Shown: positions 1 through 9,688, counted from the first letter of the stretch. The stretch is DNA of 64,000 bases from Paraburkholderia sp. PGU19 (GCF_013426915.1 NZ_AP023181.1:1-64000), one strand, 5' to 3'. Translations and numbers: made by a program. Notes: generated by a model from the letters alone, not told the origin.

Positions 1-48
1 CCGGGCAATGCGGGCGCGATGATCGTCGCGTCAGGCGTCGACATCTGA
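1..48 (+). CDS. C-terminal end of a gene cut by the left edge
   Basis: Frame 1 is open from the first base and stops at TGA (46-48), giving the 15-residue tail PGNAGAMIVASGVDI. The hydrophobic GAMIVASG segment looks like a genuine protein C-terminus. It is too short to name, and the open frame could be chance in GC-rich DNA. The next 190 bases hold no gene I can support. Confidence 0.35.
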   Translation, partial: PGNAGAMIVASGVDI

Positions 49-237
49 CGCACATAGGGCATCGAAAGCCGTCTGTTGCGCCCGGCCGGAGGGGAATGTC
101 GCGCAATGGAGACATGGTAAGGCTTCGAAATAATGCGCAATCGATGCGCAATCACGCAACAGGCCGACGGTTTGCAGGCTGTCCGAGGCTTGCCGGCACG
201 ATGATGGACGACGGGTTGTGTTTTAATCACGGGTACT

Positions 238-1743
238 GTGGTTGTCTTTCAACGTCTCTGTCCTCCATCACCATCAGATGTCCCCGTCGTCAAGTCCGAA
301 CTGCTGGAAAAACTGTGGGCGCGCATGAGCGAGCGCGGGGATTTCCCGATGCTCTCGCAGGCGCTGCGCACCACCGTGTCGGCGATGAATAACGACGATC
401 TGGACTTCACGTCGCTCGTGCAGGTCGTGCTTTCGGATGTCGGCCTCACGCAAAAGGTGCTGCGGCTCGCCAATTCGGCGATGTACGTCGCCTTCGGCGG
501 CAACATCACCACCGTGACCCGCGCGCTGATGGTGCTCGGCATGGATACCGTCGGCCATCTCGTGGTCGGGATGAAGATCGTCGATCACTTTCATCACAGC
601 GCGCCGCACCGGATTGACGCGAAGCTCGAACTGAACCGCGCGCTGCTATGCGGAACGGTTGCGCGGCGCATCACCGAAGGCGTCGATCTGCGCGTTGCGG
701 AAGAAGCCGTGGTGTGCGCGCTGATGCGTCAGGTGGGCAGGCTGCTGGTGGCGTTCTATCTGGAAAGCGAATGGGACCGGCTGCGCCGCACGGCGGCGAC
801 CGACCAGATCGACGATAGCGACGCCTGCGCACAACTGCTCGGCGTGAGCTTCGAGGACATCGGCAGCGAGGCGGCGCGCCGCTGGCGTCTGCCGGACACG
901 ATCTCGGCGGGGATGCAGGCCATCGGCGCGGCATCGGACGAGCCGCTCTCGGAACATGTGCGCTGGCTGCGGGCCGTCAACAGCTATTCGACGGAAGTGG
1001 CCAACCTGCTCGTCACCCAGCAGCCGGGCGACGAACTGGAACGCTGCCTCGCCGAACTCGCGAGCCTCTACAGCGACGCGCTGAGGATCGATGCGGCGAG
1101 GCTCGACGCGTTGAGCGCCGCGTTGATCGACGAAGAAAGCAACGAAGGGCTGATGCAGGAGATTTCCGAGCTGCGCGCGCACGCCGATGCAATCGTGCGT
1201 ACCGGCAAGTCCGCGCAGGCGCGGCTTTCGGCGGGTCTTGAAGACTTGCGTGCGCTGCCGTCGAGCAAGGCGCTCCTGCCCGTGCTGACGCTCGCTTCCG
1301 AAACCATTCTGGCGGGCCTGTCGATGTCGCGCACGCTCGTGTTCGTGCGCCAGGCCGACGCGCGCTATCACGCGCGCATCGGTTTCGGCCCCGACATGGA
1401 ACGCATGCTGCCGACGCTCAACTTCGGCGCAGGCTTTCAGCCCGACGTGTTCCATCTGGCCATTGCGAACCCCGTCGGCATCTTCATCGAGAACGCGCAC
1501 GAGCCGCGCATGGAAGCGCGTCTGCCCGACTGGTTCAAGGCGCATCTCGCCGATGCGCAGGCGTTCGTGCTGCTGCCCGTGAAGGCCAACGACACCACGG
1601 TCGCGCTCGCGTACGGCGACTGGACCGACGTGCAGGCCGTGCACAAGATCACGCAACCGGAAATGGCGATCCTCAACGAGCTCACGCGTGAGCTGAGCCG
1701 TTTCTTTTTCGGCGCGAATCTCGAAGAAGCTGAAATGCTTTGA
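238..1743 (+). CDS. HDOD domain protein with a C-terminal GAF-like region
   Basis: The 501-residue protein has an HDOD domain at about residues 20-220. It shows the usual pattern of short helices, including VVLSDVGLTQKVLRLANSA and the following TTVTRALMVLGMDTV. HDOD proteins are HD-superfamily relatives that usually lack the metal ligands and act as signalling scaffolds. The C-terminal 200 residues (LVFVRQADARYHARIGFGP and onward) resemble a GAF-type sensor, which is an inference. The proposed start is GTG at 238, the only start upstream of the conserved VPVVKSELLEKLWARM segment; an internal ATG at 325 would cut into it. The gene converges on the HAD phosphatase gene downstream. Confidence 0.85.
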   Translation: MVVFQRLCPPSPSDVPVVKSELLEKLWARMSERGDFPMLSQALRTTVSAMNNDDLDFTSLVQVVLSDVGLTQKVLRLANSAMYVAFGGNITTVTRALMVLGMDTVGHLVVGMKIVDHFHHSAPHRIDAKLELNRALLCGTVARRITEGVDLRVAEEAVVCALMRQVGRLLVAFYLESEWDRLRRTAATDQIDDSDACAQLLGVSFEDIGSEAARRWRLPDTISAGMQAIGAASDEPLSEHVRWLRAVNSYSTEVANLLVTQQPGDELERCLAELASLYSDALRIDAARLDALSAALIDEESNEGLMQEISELRAHADAIVRTGKSAQARLSAGLEDLRALPSSKALLPVLTLASETILAGLSMSRTLVFVRQADARYHARIGFGPDMERMLPTLNFGAGFQPDVFHLAIANPVGIFIENAHEPRMEARLPDWFKAHLADAQAFVLLPVKANDTTVALAYGDWTDVQAVHKITQPEMAILNELTRELSRFFFGANLEEAEML

Positions 1744-1785
1744 GTTTGCCGTGCGCGACGCGGGCGCGCGTCGGCGCCAGGGCGT

Positions 1786-2469
1786 TCAGCGTTGCCAGCC
1801 CGCCAGCAGTGCGGGCAAGTGCGCCATCTCTTCAAATACCTCTGCGACACCGATCGCTCTCAACGCTTCTTTCGAGCTATGGCCTTTTTCGCTGGGACTG
1901 TAGCCGAACACCGTCGCGCCCGCCGCGCGGCCCGCCGTGGCGCCCGTCACGGTGTCTTCGATCACCGCGCAACGCGCAGGGTCGACGCCGAGTCCCGCGG
2001 CTGCGGCGAGATAAACGTCCGGGTGGGGTTTGTTGCGCGACGTCTCTTGCCCGCTGAAGATGCGTCCTTCGAAGTCGTCGAGCACGCCGGCTTTCGCGAG
2101 CTGCAAGCGTAGCTTGACGCGGTCCGCGCCGGATGCGACGGCGATCCGTCCATCGAGTCGCGCATGCAACGCAGCGACGGTTTCGACAATGCCTTCGATC
2201 GCCGTCACTTCGCGTTCGAGTGGAGCATTGCGGCGCTCGCGAAAGGTTTCGAGCCAGGTGGGCGTGATACGAACGCCTGTTTTCGCTTCGATCAGCGGCG
2301 CCTCGTCCATCACCGTCTTGCCGACGAAGATCGACATCGCTTCGTCGACACTCAGATGCCAGCCCAGTTCGCCGAGCATCGCTGCCAGCACGGTGTTGGT
2401 GATCGTTTCCGAATCGACGAGCACGCCGTCGCAGTCGAATAACACGGCGTCGAAGGGAAAAGCAGACAT
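1786..2469 (-). CDS. HAD family hydrolase (phosphatase/phosphoglucomutase-like)
   Basis: This 227-residue haloacid dehalogenase-type phosphatase carries all four family motifs. Motif I is FDCDGVLVDS with nucleophile Asp12 and acid/base Asp14, followed by motif II (VASGADR), motif III Lys (SRNKPHPD) and motif IV (VIEDTVTG). The cap lies between motifs I and II, as in the beta-phosphoglucomutase/phosphoglycolate phosphatase subgroup, and the substrate cannot be read from sequence. The start is the ATG at 2469, preceded on the minus strand by AAAAAGGACCGCG, a good ribosome site. The longer frame to 2571 adds only unconserved residues and overlaps a hairpin behind the porin gene. Confidence 0.9.
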   Translation of the reverse strand: MSAFPFDAVLFDCDGVLVDSETITNTVLAAMLGELGWHLSVDEAMSIFVGKTVMDEAPLIEAKTGVRITPTWLETFRERRNAPLEREVTAIEGIVETVAALHARLDGRIAVASGADRVKLRLQLAKAGVLDDFEGRIFSGQETSRNKPHPDVYLAAAAGLGVDPARCAVIEDTVTGATAGRAAGATVFGYSPSEKGHSSKEALRAIGVAEVFEEMAHLPALLAGWQR

Positions 2470-2534
2470 CGCGGTCCTTTTTGGGTCGGTCAAAACCTGT
2501 AAGGGTACCGCGATTGGAGACAGGATGCGCTGAT

Positions 2535-2564
2535 GTGGCCGCGCGCCTTCGGCGCAGCGGCCAC
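2535..2564 (-). terminator. Hairpin behind the porin gene
   Basis: GTGGCCGC plus GCGCC pairs with GGCGC plus GCGGCCAC around a TTC loop, with one bulged A: a 13-bp stem. It starts 12 bases beyond the porin stop and lies just upstream of the HAD gene. There is no clear U-tract, so it may be a Rho-assisted or processing hairpin. Confidence 0.55.
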
Positions 2565-2575
2565 CCATCACACGA

Positions 2576-3738
2576 TCAGAAGCGGTGACGCAGACCGACG
2601 CGCGTCACGAACTGCGTGTTCGCGCCTGCATTGCCGATGAACGACGAAGACGAGCCGATCTCAGCCTGCACGGGCACGTTGCGGCCCGCTACGACGTTGC
2701 TGCCCGACGCCTTCTGGTAGATCCCCAGCAGGTAGACATCGGTGCGCTTGGACAGCGCGTAGTCGACCGAACTGTTGATCTGATGCCACTTGCCTTCGAA
2801 GCGGTCGTCGAGCTTCGAGAACGTGTAGCCCAGGCCCGCCGACAGCGCCGGCGTAAAGCCCAGCGTCCACCGATTTCATAGTTGTTCAGCTTCGACGATT
2901 CGCCCGTGAGCGGCTCGAACTTCGTGTGCGTCCAGTTCGCGAACACGAGACCGGAAGCGATCGCGTAGCGGGCACCGACGCCGAAGGTTTCGAGGTCGCG
3001 CAGGCCGAGCGTGTTGATGTTCGCGATGCTCACGCTGAACGCCGGCGTCGCGCCGTTCGGGAAGCGGATGTTCGTGTACGCCGCGCCGATTCCGAACGGA
3101 CCCGTCGCATAGTTCGCGCCGAAGCTGTACGTGCTCGACGAACCTTGCGTGCCGCCCGTGCCCGTCGTGGTCGGGGTGCCTGCGAACTGCGTCGAGTTCG
3201 AGAAGCCGTACATCGCGCCGAACGTCAGGCCCGCGAAGTTCGCGCTGCTGAACTTCACTGCGTTGTTGATCCGGCTCGACGTCAACTGGTCGAGATCGTT
3301 GATGTGATACGCGTAGTTGCCGGCGGGCGTCTGGCTACCCATCGTGTAGTTCGCACCGATGTAGTCGGTCGAGAACGAGTACTGACGGCCGAAGGTCAAC
3401 GAGCCGATGCCGTCCTTCGCCAGACCCACGAACGCCTGACGGCCGAACAGCGCGCCGCCCTGGCCCGACGTGCCGTCGCCCGTGCTGAAGCCGCTTTCGA
3501 GCACGAAGATCGCCTTCAGTCCGCCGCCGAGATCTTCCGTGCCGCGCAGGCCCCAACGGCTGCCCGATGCAACGCCGTCGCCGTATTTGACGAGACTGTC
3601 ATGTCCCGTCGAAGTCGCCACCTTGTTTGCGTACGTGATACCGGCATCGAGCAGGCCGTACAACGTGACGCTGCTTTGTGCCTGCGCAACGATGCTGAAA
3701 CTCCCGAGAGCCGCTGCGGCCAGGATGGTCTTTTTCAT
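2576..3738 (-). pseudogene. Outer membrane porin, general diffusion type, with one apparent frameshift
   Basis: The start ATG at 3738 follows AAGGAACAG and begins a signal peptide (MKKTILAAAALGSFSIVAQA), then SSVTLYGLLDAGITY, the typical N-terminus of Burkholderia/Neisseria-type trimeric porins. The frame is normal to about 2870 (NNYEIGG). It then reads as arginine-rich nonsense, while the correct C-terminus continues in another frame (TLGFTPALSAGLGYTFSK to FVTRVGLRHRF, stop at 2576), ending in the terminal Phe that beta-barrel proteins need. Adding one G in GGTGGACGC restores 387 residues without a break. It is either a recent null allele or a sequencing error. Confidence 0.85.
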
Positions 3739-4255
3739 TCTGTTCCTTCTTGTAGTGAATGCCTGCGCGCCCGTTGGCGGCGAGCGCGCGGCATGGTGCG
3801 AAAACGTACTGCTAAAGGCGGCACGAAATGTCAAATCGAGCAGGGGCCTCATGCGTGGGCGCACGATTTCGCGTTTCGATGCCGGTGTAATCCTGCTGGC
3901 GCGGCGTGTGATGAGACAGCCGCGTGTGTTGCTGACGTCCTGTCTTCCAGTTTTCGTGGAGCGGACGGACTGCTTGATGCACCGCTGGACCGGGAGTTCA
4001 GCCGTACCGTTGTGATCCGGGGAATATAACGAGATGTTAGCGGACAGTAAACGTTTGTGAGGTGAGTTGTAGCCTTTTGTCCACAAAACCGTCATAGGCA
4101 GATTCAGTGGACGAACTTGAATCGTCTGCTTGACGGATTGTATGACAGGAATATAATCCAACCCATCAACCGGCCGCCTGCGTTCCGACGCAAAACGCAA
4201 CACGGTATGCAAAAGCGGGCGCACAAGAAAACGCTAACGTCACGGAGGCAGCATC
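3739..4255. other. Divergent intergenic region between porin and catabolic cluster
   Basis: This 517-base gap separates the porin (leftward) from the first transporter gene (rightward). It holds the porin leader and a strong rightward promoter near 4130-4157. A long leftward open frame covers part of it, but it has no porin-like residues upstream of the signal peptide and is probably not translated. Confidence 0.6.
4130..4157 (+). promoter_or_regulatory. Sigma-70 promoter of the catabolic cluster with embedded GntR-like site
   Basis: TTGACG (4130-4135) and a perfect TATAAT (4152-4157) are separated by 16 bp. The spacer contains TTGTATGACAG (4138-4148), which fits the TNGTNNNACNA pattern of FCD-type GntR operators except for the last base. 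A repressor bound here would block the polymerase, so the site is a candidate target of the regulator encoded at 16785-17465. Confidence 0.65.
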
Positions 4256-5659
4256 ATGCAGATGGATGCCAGTATCGGAGCACGCCTGGACAGACTGCGT
4301 CTGTCCGGCTTCCATTGGCGTCTGCTGGGCCTGATCGCGGCCGGCATGTACTTCGATTCGTTCGACATCTACATCGCCGGCACCGTGCTCGCCGCGATGA
4401 TCCACAGCGGCGAATCCACGCTCAGCCTCAACGCCACGTTCGTCTCCGTCACCTTCATCGGCATGATGACGGGCGCGTGGCTTTCCGGGCTGCTCGGCGA
4501 CCGCTTCGGGCGCCGCTTCTGCTATCAGTTCAATCTCGGCATCTACGGCTTCGCATCGATTGCCGCAGCGCTCGCGCCGTCGATCTACTGGCTGATCTTC
4601 TTCCGTCTCGTGATGGGCGTGGGCATGGGCGCGGAGATCGTGGTCGGCTATGGCACGCTGAGCGAGTTCATTCCGGCCGACTGGCGCGGCCGCTTCGGCA
4701 CCATCCTCAATCTGATCATCAACACGTCGCTGTTCCTGTCGACCTTCCTCGGCTGGCTGATCGTCCCGCAATACGGCTGGCGCTGGATGTTCGCGATCGC
4801 GGGATGCGGCGCGCTGTTCGTGTGGTTCCTGCGCAAGTCGATGCCGGAGTCGCCGCGCTGGCTCGCGTCGCGCGGACGCGGCGATGAAGCGCGGGAGATC
4901 GTCGAACGCATCGAGACTGCGTGCGGTACCAGAACCAGTTATCCCGTCAACGCATCCGAACCTTCCACGCGCGAGTTCCATTCGAACGACACAGGCCGTC
5001 TCGCTGATCTGTTCTCGCGCCGGCTGCTCACGCGCACGATCACGGCCATCACGGTTCTCGTCGCGCTCTTCACGGTCAACTATGCATTCGTCAGCTGGAT
5101 ACCGACGTTCCTCGTCAAGCAGGGACACAGCGTTTCCAGTTCGCTCGGTCTGACCGCCGTGATGTTCGCGGGCGGCCCGATCGGCTCGCTAATCGCCTTT
5201 GCACTCGCCGAGCATCTGGGCCGGAAGTGGGGCATCGTATTGTTTTCGCTCGTGTGCGTGGCCTTCGGCGTTGCCTATCCGTTTGCGCAGTCGGCGGTTG
5301 CGATCACGGCGCTCGGCTTCGCGATCACCTGCTGCATCTACGTGCTGTCGTCGTTCAGCGTCGCGACGTATGTGCCCGAACTGTTCCCGACGGAACTGCG
5401 CCTGCGCGGCTCGGGCCTTGCGAATACGGTGGGCCGCGCGGTCAGCATCGTCGTGCCTTATGCAGTGGCGAGCGCGTTCATGCGCTTCGGCATTGCGGGC
5501 GTGTTGACCTTGATTGTAGGCACGCTGCTGGTTCAGGCGCTGATCGTCGGCGTGCTCGGCGCGGAAACGAAGCAGAGGTCGCTCGAATCGATTGCCGCCG
5601 ACGCCGATGTCACGAACGCGGAAACCATCGAAGGCGGCGCGACGGCGGCCATGAAATAA
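4256..5659 (+). CDS. MFS transporter, sugar/aromatic acid symporter type
   Basis: A 467-residue 12-helix permease of the major facilitator superfamily. It shows the loop 2-3 signature GDRFGRR and the PESPRWL motif of the sugar porter/metabolite:H+ symporter group. ATG 4256 lies 7 bases after GGAGG (4244-4248); MDASIG two codons later is a weaker alternative. It is the first gene of the catabolic cluster and sits behind the near-consensus promoter at 4130-4157, so it probably imports the cluster's substrate. A second MFS gene at 12957 suggests two related substrates or an exporter. The substrate is unknown. Confidence 0.9.
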   Translation: MQMDASIGARLDRLRLSGFHWRLLGLIAAGMYFDSFDIYIAGTVLAAMIHSGESTLSLNATFVSVTFIGMMTGAWLSGLLGDRFGRRFCYQFNLGIYGFASIAAALAPSIYWLIFFRLVMGVGMGAEIVVGYGTLSEFIPADWRGRFGTILNLIINTSLFLSTFLGWLIVPQYGWRWMFAIAGCGALFVWFLRKSMPESPRWLASRGRGDEAREIVERIETACGTRTSYPVNASEPSTREFHSNDTGRLADLFSRRLLTRTITAITVLVALFTVNYAFVSWIPTFLVKQGHSVSSSLGLTAVMFAGGPIGSLIAFALAEHLGRKWGIVLFSLVCVAFGVAYPFAQSAVAITALGFAITCCIYVLSSFSVATYVPELFPTELRLRGSGLANTVGRAVSIVVPYAVASAFMRFGIAGVLTLIVGTLLVQALIVGVLGAETKQRSLESIAADADVTNAETIEGGATAAMK

Positions 5660-5715
5660 CCGCCGTGCTGCCTACGCTGCGACGGATCACTGCACAAACA
5701 AAGGACACTCGAGAC

Positions 5716-6516
5716 ATGTCATCGCCCACTGAGAACTACCGTATCTACGCAGTCAAGTACGCGCATTTCGAGCGACGCTCTCGCGACAACTTCATCGGCG
5801 GCGATTCGCATGATGTGCCGATGCCGCTCGATTACTTCGTATGGGCCGTGGTGGGCGAATCGCGCACGTTCATCGTCGATACGGGCTTCGATCAGGCAAT
5901 GGCCGACAAGCGGGGCCGCACGATCACGAACACGGTGGAGCGCGGGCTGAAGCAGATCGGCATTCGCGCCGATGACGTCGAAGACGTGATCATCACGCAC
6001 ATGCATTACGACCACGCGGGCAATAGCTCGCTGTTTCCGCGCGCGCGTTATCACCTTCAGGATCGCGAGATGGCGTATTGCACGGGGCGCTGCATGTGTC
6101 ATCACGCGCTGAGTCATCCGTTCGAGCCGGAAGACGTGAAGTCGATGGTTGGCCGCCTGTTCGATGGGCGCGTGCAGTTTCATGACGGCGCGTCGGAGAT
6201 CACGCCGGGACTGAGCGTGCATTGGGTGGGCGGACATACGAACGGCTTGCAGGTCGTGCGCGTGCATACGGAGCGCGGCTGGGTTGTGCTCGCGTCGGAT
6301 GCCTCGCATTTCTACGCGAACATGCAGGAGCATCGGCCGTTCCCTGTCGTCTACAACGTCGGCGACATGCTCGAAGGTTATGAGGCTGCACATCGGCTGG
6401 CAAGCTCGCCGGAACACGTGATTCCGGGCCATGATCCCGCTGTGCTGACGCGCTATCCGTCACATGATCGCGAGATGGAAGGCTGGATCGTGCGTCTCGA
6501 CGCGCAAGCGCGCTGA
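5716..6516 (+). CDS. Metallo-beta-lactamase fold hydrolase, AHL-lactonase (AttM/AiiA-like) family
   Basis: The 266-residue protein has the dizinc motif HMHYDH (His95, His97, Asp99, His100), a later GGH, an SDASH segment and the C-terminal IPGHDP histidine. This is the order seen in N-acyl-homoserine lactonases and the gamma-butyrolactone-hydrolysing AttM. Inside a catabolic cluster a lactone intermediate is a more likely substrate than a quorum signal, but that is an inference. It starts at ATG 5716, 56 bases after the transporter gene, and the SDR gene follows 13 bases after its stop. Confidence 0.85.
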   Translation: MSSPTENYRIYAVKYAHFERRSRDNFIGGDSHDVPMPLDYFVWAVVGESRTFIVDTGFDQAMADKRGRTITNTVERGLKQIGIRADDVEDVIITHMHYDHAGNSSLFPRARYHLQDREMAYCTGRCMCHHALSHPFEPEDVKSMVGRLFDGRVQFHDGASEITPGLSVHWVGGHTNGLQVVRVHTERGWVVLASDASHFYANMQEHRPFPVVYNVGDMLEGYEAAHRLASSPEHVIPGHDPAVLTRYPSHDREMEGWIVRLDAQAR

Positions 6517-6529
6517 GCGGGCGGCACGC

Positions 6530-7315
6530 ATGATGCTGAATGGCAAAGGCGCTTTGGTGACAGGTTCGTCAAACGGCCTGGGTCTCGCGATGGCGCGAGC
6601 GCTCGCGGGCGCAGGCTGCGACATCGTATTGCACGGACTCGAAGCGCCACAGCAGATGACGCAGACCACGGACGAACTGGCATCCGCGTTCGACGTCAAC
6701 GTCGCCTACGTGCAAGCGGATCTCGCGACGCCCGCAGGCGTCGATGCTTTGATCGGTGCCGCGCACGAACGCGTGAAGACGCTCGACGTGCTGATCAACA
6801 ATGCCGTCGTACGTCATTTCGCGGGCATCGAATCATTTCCAATCGAGCATTGGAGCAGCGCGCTCGCGGTGAATCTGACGGCCGCATTTCGCGCGATTCA
6901 ACTGACGTTGCCCGGCATGCGCGAGCGCGGCTGGGGACGCATCTTCAACATGACGTCGGTGTACGGGGCGCGCGCTGTCGCCAATCGCGTCGATTACGTG
7001 ACGACGAAGACGGCGCTGCTCGGGCTGACACGTTCCGTGGCAATCGAGACAGTGAATCAAGGCATCACATGCAATGCGATCTGTCCGGGCTCGGTGCTGA
7101 CGCCGAACATCGACGGACGCATCAACGCGTTGATGGACGAGAGCGGACTGAATCGCAGCGATGCAGTGCGCGAGTTCCTCAAGGGCAAGCAGCCGACGGG
7201 CGAACTGGTCGAAGCCGCGCATGTCGGCGAGATGGTCGTGTTTCTGTGCGGACCGGCGGCGAGCCAGATCACGGGCGCGATGATGCCGATAGAAGGAGGC
7301 TGGCTTGCAGGCTGA
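6530..7315 (+). CDS. Short-chain dehydrogenase/reductase
   Basis: A 261-residue classical SDR. It has the dinucleotide motif TGSSNGLG near residue 11, NNA in the core, a catalytic Ser in MTSVYG, and YVTTK as the YxxxK pair. The pattern resembles 3-hydroxybutyrate or glucose dehydrogenases and should oxidise a secondary hydroxyl with NAD(P). Two adjacent ATGs (6530, 6533) lie 14 bases after the lactonase stop. The stop codon overlaps the start of the next gene by 11 bases, so the two are probably coupled in translation. Confidence 0.9.
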   Translation: MMLNGKGALVTGSSNGLGLAMARALAGAGCDIVLHGLEAPQQMTQTTDELASAFDVNVAYVQADLATPAGVDALIGAAHERVKTLDVLINNAVVRHFAGIESFPIEHWSSALAVNLTAAFRAIQLTLPGMRERGWGRIFNMTSVYGARAVANRVDYVTTKTALLGLTRSVAIETVNQGITCNAICPGSVLTPNIDGRINALMDESGLNRSDAVREFLKGKQPTGELVEAAHVGEMVVFLCGPAASQITGAMMPIEGGWLAG

Positions 7316-8690
7316 TTCCATCGATGCCAACGCGTTGCGCAGCGGCGCATTGACTCGCGCACTTGCATGCTTCGTCGCCGGTACGCAGTGGCATGACTTG
7401 CCCGCTAACGTACGCAACGAAGCGAAGCGCTCGCTCGTCAACTACTTCGCGGTCGCGCTGGCAGGATCGCACGATCCGACGCTCGACAAAGCCGTCAACG
7501 TCTATCAGCGTTTTCGTGCCGATGAAAACGCGAGCATCGTCGGACGCAGCGAGCGCACGGACATGCTGAATGCAGCCGCGCTCAACGCGATGAGCGCGAA
7601 CGTCTACGACTTCGACGACACACATATCCCGACCATCATTCATCCCACGGCGCCCGTCGCGGCCGCACTGTTCGCGCTTGCCGAATCGCATGCGATGAGC
7701 GGCGAAGCGCTGCTGCTCGCGTTCGTGCTCGGCGTCGAAGTGGAATGCCGGATCGGCAACGCGGTGTCGCCGGAGCACTATCAGCGCGGCTGGCACATCA
7801 CGTCGACATGCGGTGTGTTCGGCGCGGCTGCAGCCGTGGCGAAGGCGCTCGAGCTTGATGAACAACATATCGTTTGGGCGCTCGGCAATGCATCGGTGCA
7901 AACGGGCGGACTGGTCGAAACGCTCGGCACGATGTCGAAGAGTATCAGTGTCGGCAATGCGGCGCGCAATGGACTGCTGTCCGCGCTGCTTGCAGAAGAC
8001 GGCTTTTCGGGCCCCGATGCGCCGCTCGAAGGCGAGCGCGGCTTTCTGCGCGTGACGGCTTCGCAACCGTCATGGACTGCGCTCACGCATGAACTCGGGC
8101 ATGAGTGGGAACTACTGAAGAACACCTACAAGCCGTATCCCTGCGGCGTCGTGCTGAACCCGGTGATCGACGCATGCCTCGATCTTCGCCGCGACGCGCG
8201 CTGGTCGCTCGACGATATCGAACAGATCGAACTGACGGGCCATCCGCTGCTGCGCGAGCGCACCGACCGGGCGGGCGCAGGCACGGGCCGCGAATCGCAG
8301 GTCAGTGCGCAGCATGCGGTCGCCGTGGTGTTGTCGCGCGGCAAGGCTGGCCTCGATGAGTTCAGCGATGCCGCTGTCGCCGATCCGTCGCTACGTGCGC
8401 TTGGAAGCCGCCTGCGTTTCATCGATAACGCGTCGTGGCCCGTTGAGTCGGCACAGGTGACGATCGTGCTGCGCTCGGGCGAACGCGTCGCGCACCGCGT
8501 GCATGCCGCGCGCGGCAGTCTCGCCGCGCCACTCGCCAACGTCGAACTGGCGGACAAGCTGCATCAACTGGCCGCGTATTCACGCTCGGGCGTCGATGCG
8601 CAAGCGTTGATCGCCAGATTATGGAAGTTCGAGACCGAGACGGACGCGGCCGCAGTGATGCGTCTCGCGCGTGCGCGCGGTTCGAATTGA
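7305..8690 (+). CDS. MmgE/PrpD family protein
   Basis: This 461-residue protein belongs to the MmgE/PrpD family, which includes 2-methylcitrate dehydratase and cis-aconitate decarboxylase. Recognisable segments are NYFAVALAGSHDPT, DFDDTHIPTIIHPTAPV and YKPYPCGVVLNPVIDA. The family adds or removes water or CO2 from tricarboxylates and related hydroxyacids. No in-frame ATG or GTG precedes the conserved core. The start is therefore the TTG at 7305, five bases after a perfect AAGGAGG (7293-7299), inside the end of the SDR gene. The position among dehydrogenases suggests a dehydratase step. Confidence 0.88.
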   Translation: MQADSIDANALRSGALTRALACFVAGTQWHDLPANVRNEAKRSLVNYFAVALAGSHDPTLDKAVNVYQRFRADENASIVGRSERTDMLNAAALNAMSANVYDFDDTHIPTIIHPTAPVAAALFALAESHAMSGEALLLAFVLGVEVECRIGNAVSPEHYQRGWHITSTCGVFGAAAAVAKALELDEQHIVWALGNASVQTGGLVETLGTMSKSISVGNAARNGLLSALLAEDGFSGPDAPLEGERGFLRVTASQPSWTALTHELGHEWELLKNTYKPYPCGVVLNPVIDACLDLRRDARWSLDDIEQIELTGHPLLRERTDRAGAGTGRESQVSAQHAVAVVLSRGKAGLDEFSDAAVADPSLRALGSRLRFIDNASWPVESAQVTIVLRSGERVAHRVHAARGSLAAPLANVELADKLHQLAAYSRSGVDAQALIARLWKFETETDAAAVMRLARARGSN

Positions 8691-8720
8691 CGCGGAATTT
8701 TTTCATTCATGAGGATTGTC

Positions 8721-9644
8721 ATGTCGAGTAGTCAGGCATCAAGTCAGCAACGCGGGCCATCGCTCGGTTTCGTCGGCGTCGGCACGATGGGGCGGCCGAT
8801 GGCGCGGCGGCTGATCGAAGCGGGTCACACGGTGATCGTGTACGACCGCGATGAAGCTGCCGTCGCGGAACTCAAGGCGGCGGGCGCGCAAGTGGCCGCG
8901 TCGGTGCGCGAAGTGGCCGACAGCGCGCGCGTCGTGTTTACGAGCTTGCCCACGCCCGCGATCTTCAAACAGGTCGCGCTCGGCGACGGCGGCCTGATCG
9001 AAGGCAGTGCGATCAAGGTGCTGGTCGATCTGTCGACGGTCGGCTCGCGCATCGAAAAGGAAGTAGCAGAAGGGCTGCTCGCAAAAGAAATCGAAACCGT
9101 CGACGCACCCGTGAGCGGCGGCGCAGCGGGCGCGAAGAAGGGCACGCTAGCGATCATGGCGGCGGGCAATCCCGTTGCGCTCGAAGAAGTGCGCGGGCTG
9201 TTCGACGTGCTGGGCAAGGTGTTCGTCGTTGGTGACAAGGCGGGGCAAGGGCAGTTGCTGAAGCTGCTGAACAACATGTTGTCGTCGACGGCGTTCGCGA
9301 TCACGTCCGAGGCGTTCGTCGCGGGCATGCGCGGCGGGCTGGACCCGGAAGTGATGATGTCGGTGATCAATGCGGGCAGCGGCAAGAACGGCGCGACGCT
9401 CGACAAGTTTCCGAAGCACGTGTTGCCCGGCACATTCGATTTCGGCTTTCCTGTCGGCAGCGTCTGCAAGGACATCGGCCTTGCCGTCGACGAATGCCAG
9501 GCGCTCGGCGTGCCGATGTGGGTGGGCAGCGTCGCACGCCAGATGTGGAACTACGCCGCGATGCAGGACGGCGCCGCGCGCGATATGACGGAACTCGTCA
9601 AATACGTCGAACGCTGGTCGTCGGTCGACGGCCTTGAAGATTGA
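8721..9644 (+). CDS. NAD(P)-dependent beta-hydroxyacid dehydrogenase (first of three)
   Basis: A 307-residue member of the 3-hydroxyisobutyrate dehydrogenase/tartronate semialdehyde reductase family. It has the nucleotide motif GFVGVGTMGRPM near residue 16, the substrate loop DAPVSGGAAGAKKGTLA and the catalytic Lys in GQGQLLKLLNN. It should interconvert a 3-hydroxyacid and its semialdehyde or oxoacid. ATG 8721 with GAGG six bases upstream is preferred over ATG 8709, which has no ribosome site. Paralogues lie at 10028 and 14337. Confidence 0.9.
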   Translation: MSSSQASSQQRGPSLGFVGVGTMGRPMARRLIEAGHTVIVYDRDEAAVAELKAAGAQVAASVREVADSARVVFTSLPTPAIFKQVALGDGGLIEGSAIKVLVDLSTVGSRIEKEVAEGLLAKEIETVDAPVSGGAAGAKKGTLAIMAAGNPVALEEVRGLFDVLGKVFVVGDKAGQGQLLKLLNNMLSSTAFAITSEAFVAGMRGGLDPEVMMSVINAGSGKNGATLDKFPKHVLPGTFDFGFPVGSVCKDIGLAVDECQALGVPMWVGSVARQMWNYAAMQDGAARDMTELVKYVERWSSVDGLED

Positions 9645-9688
9645 CGCAGTACCGAATCGAACACACAACACGGAACACGGAGAACACT

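Noticed and set aside
646..1656. Long minus-strand open frame opposite the HDOD gene
   Set aside because: Arg/His-rich with no family features and no ribosome site; a shadow of the GC-rich codon pattern of the plus-strand gene.
2571..3738. Reading the porin as a complete shorter protein ending at 2689
   Set aside because: The tail after NYEIGG is Arg-rich and lacks the terminal Phe of porins, whereas a proper C-terminus exists in the next frame to 2576.
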